From assembly GCA_023129265.1 (NCBI GenBank), contig JAGMCJ010000145.1, positions 1-5,328 on the forward strand: a stretch of DNA of 5,328 nucleotides. Reading direction: 5' to 3'. The notes beneath the pieces were generated by a model. That model saw nothing but the letters and a program-made list of their open reading frames with translations. It ran no database searches and was not told where the DNA came from. Below, piece by piece: positions 4,823 to 5,328 of the stretch. The position numbers were made by a program, and so were the translations under genes. Every line of letters begins with the position of its first letter. Within the stretch, counting starts at the first letter, position 1. This stretch comes from Thermoplasmata archaeon (GTDB lineage Archaea > Thermoplasmatota > Thermoplasmata > RBG-16-68-12 > JAGMCJ01).

Positions 4823-5161
4823 ATGAACATCCATCAGAAGCTGAAACTGCTGCGCGATGATGACGTGAAGCACATCCTTGTTGCGACCTTTCTCTCACCG
4901 AGATCTGCGTACGAGCTCTGCGGGAAGTACTCGATTCCGATTGCCTCGTGCTACAGGAAGCTGAACCTGCTCATGAATGCGGGGCTTCTGTCGGTGAGGA
5001 AGAGGGTCATCACCCGGCGAGGGAGAGTCGTGAGGCTCTTCGAGGCCAATCTCAACAAGGGGCACATTCACATTGAGGACAACGATATCCAGCTCAGGTT
5101 CGTTCTCACCCTCGACGAGCAGGCAGAGATGCAGAATTGGGAGACGATTGAGATTCTATAA
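4823..5161 (+). CDS. small winged-helix regulator, paralog 3
   Basis: A 112-residue member of the same tandem family. Residues 9-23 (LLRDDDVKHILVATF) match the first helix, 28-36 (SAYELCGKY) the helix before the turn, and 38-46 (IPIASCYRK) the recognition helix, with a single Ala-to-Ser change from its two paralogs. The wing region is very basic (RKRVITRRGRVVR). The C-terminus (IQLRFVLTLDEQAEMQNW) resembles paralog 1 more than paralog 2. It is the most diverged of the three outside the helix-turn-helix. A TTG at 4772 is in frame but lies upstream of the predicted transcription start and inside the GATA half-site; ATG 4823 is preferred and is probably leaderless, as no ribosome-binding site precedes it. 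Function beyond DNA binding is unknown. Confidence 0.78.
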   Translation: MNIHQKLKLLRDDDVKHILVATFLSPRSAYELCGKYSIPIASCYRKLNLLMNAGLLSVRKRVITRRGRVVRLFEANLNKGHIHIEDNDIQLRFVLTLDEQAEMQNWETIEIL

Positions 5162-5165
5162 TGAG

Positions 5166-5183
5166 AATCACGTTCGATAACCG
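5166..5183 (+). promoter_or_regulatory. GATA-type element, copy E (right-edge gene)
   Basis: AATCA-CGTT-CGATA-ACCG fits the shared pattern with one mismatch in each arm, and ends 14 bases before a perfect TATA box. The same bases also lie inside another inverted repeat, TCACG (5168-5172) with CGTGA (5182-5186). Confidence 0.5.
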
Positions 5184-5193
5184 TGAGACTGAG

Positions 5194-5201
5194 TTTAAAT
5201 A
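5194..5201 (+). promoter_or_regulatory. TATA box of the right-edge gene
   Basis: TTTAAATA, identical to the box of the second regulator. Expected initiation near 5223-5224 gives a leader of about 6 bases before the ATG at 5230. Confidence 0.7.
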
Positions 5202-5229
5202 AACAGGCTCTCTACGATTTATCGATAGG

Positions 5230-5328
5230 ATGAAACTACGATTCCACAAAATCCTTCCCAACGGGAAAAGCGTGATTTTTCCAAAGGAGGAGGACGAAGA
5301 AAAAGAGGTCATAAGCCTCAACGTCATC
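5230..5328 (+). CDS. unrecognised gene, 3' end outside window
   Basis: The first 33 codons of an open frame that runs off the right edge: MKLRFHKILPNGKSVIFPKE, then an acidic stretch (EDEEKE) and VISLNVI. It is supported by a perfect TATA box 29 bases upstream and by the same GATA-type element seen before the four preceding genes, not by homology. It does not begin like the winged-helix paralogs. The alternation of short hydrophobic and charged segments suggests beta strands, but I cannot assign a family. No ribosome-binding site is visible, as expected for a near-leaderless message. Confidence 0.6.
   Translation, partial: MKLRFHKILPNGKSVIFPKEEDEEKEVISLNVI

Overview
The window looks archaeal, most likely a euryarchaeon of the Thermoplasmata type; the lineage is an inference and the domain call is firmer. 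The archaeal signs are TTTAAATA-like TATA boxes, at least one apparently leaderless start, a GvpD/KaiC-like RecA-fold ATPase, and small winged-helix regulators with a 'IPIA(A/S)CYRK' helix. All real genes are on the + strand. I see no rRNA, tRNA, CRISPR array, insertion sequence or origin.

Left part (1-2207): a tight genome-maintenance and stress cluster. It holds the C-terminal PHP nuclease domain of a family X DNA polymerase (cut by the window edge), a 67-residue dodecin, an Hsp20-type small heat-shock protein, and a two-domain protein joining a family 4 (4Fe-4S) uracil-DNA glycosylase to a Nudix hydrolase. The dodecin, Hsp20 and glycosylase genes are 1 and 9 bases apart and are probably one transcript. 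PolX and the glycosylase would act in the same base-excision repair route, and the Nudix domain may clean up a nucleotide substrate.

Right part (2208-5328): a separate module of single-gene units. A 504-residue GvpD/KaiC-like ATPase has one intact and one degenerate RecA-like domain. It is followed by three tandem paralogous winged-helix proteins of about 113 residues, and then by the start of an unrecognised gene cut by the right edge.

The most interesting signal is in the spacers. Each of the five genes from the ATPase onward is preceded by a GATA-containing element, best form TATCA-N4-TGATAATCG. The copy nearest each gene lies 14-16 bases upstream of the likely TATA box. The three regulators share an almost identical recognition helix at the same residue numbers (38-46), so they could all read this element. 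This suggests an auto- and cross-regulated network that also covers the ATPase and the right-edge gene. One of the regulators appears to lack an ATG/GTG/TTG start at the position its paralogs use, and has ACG there behind a strong Shine-Dalgarno sequence.
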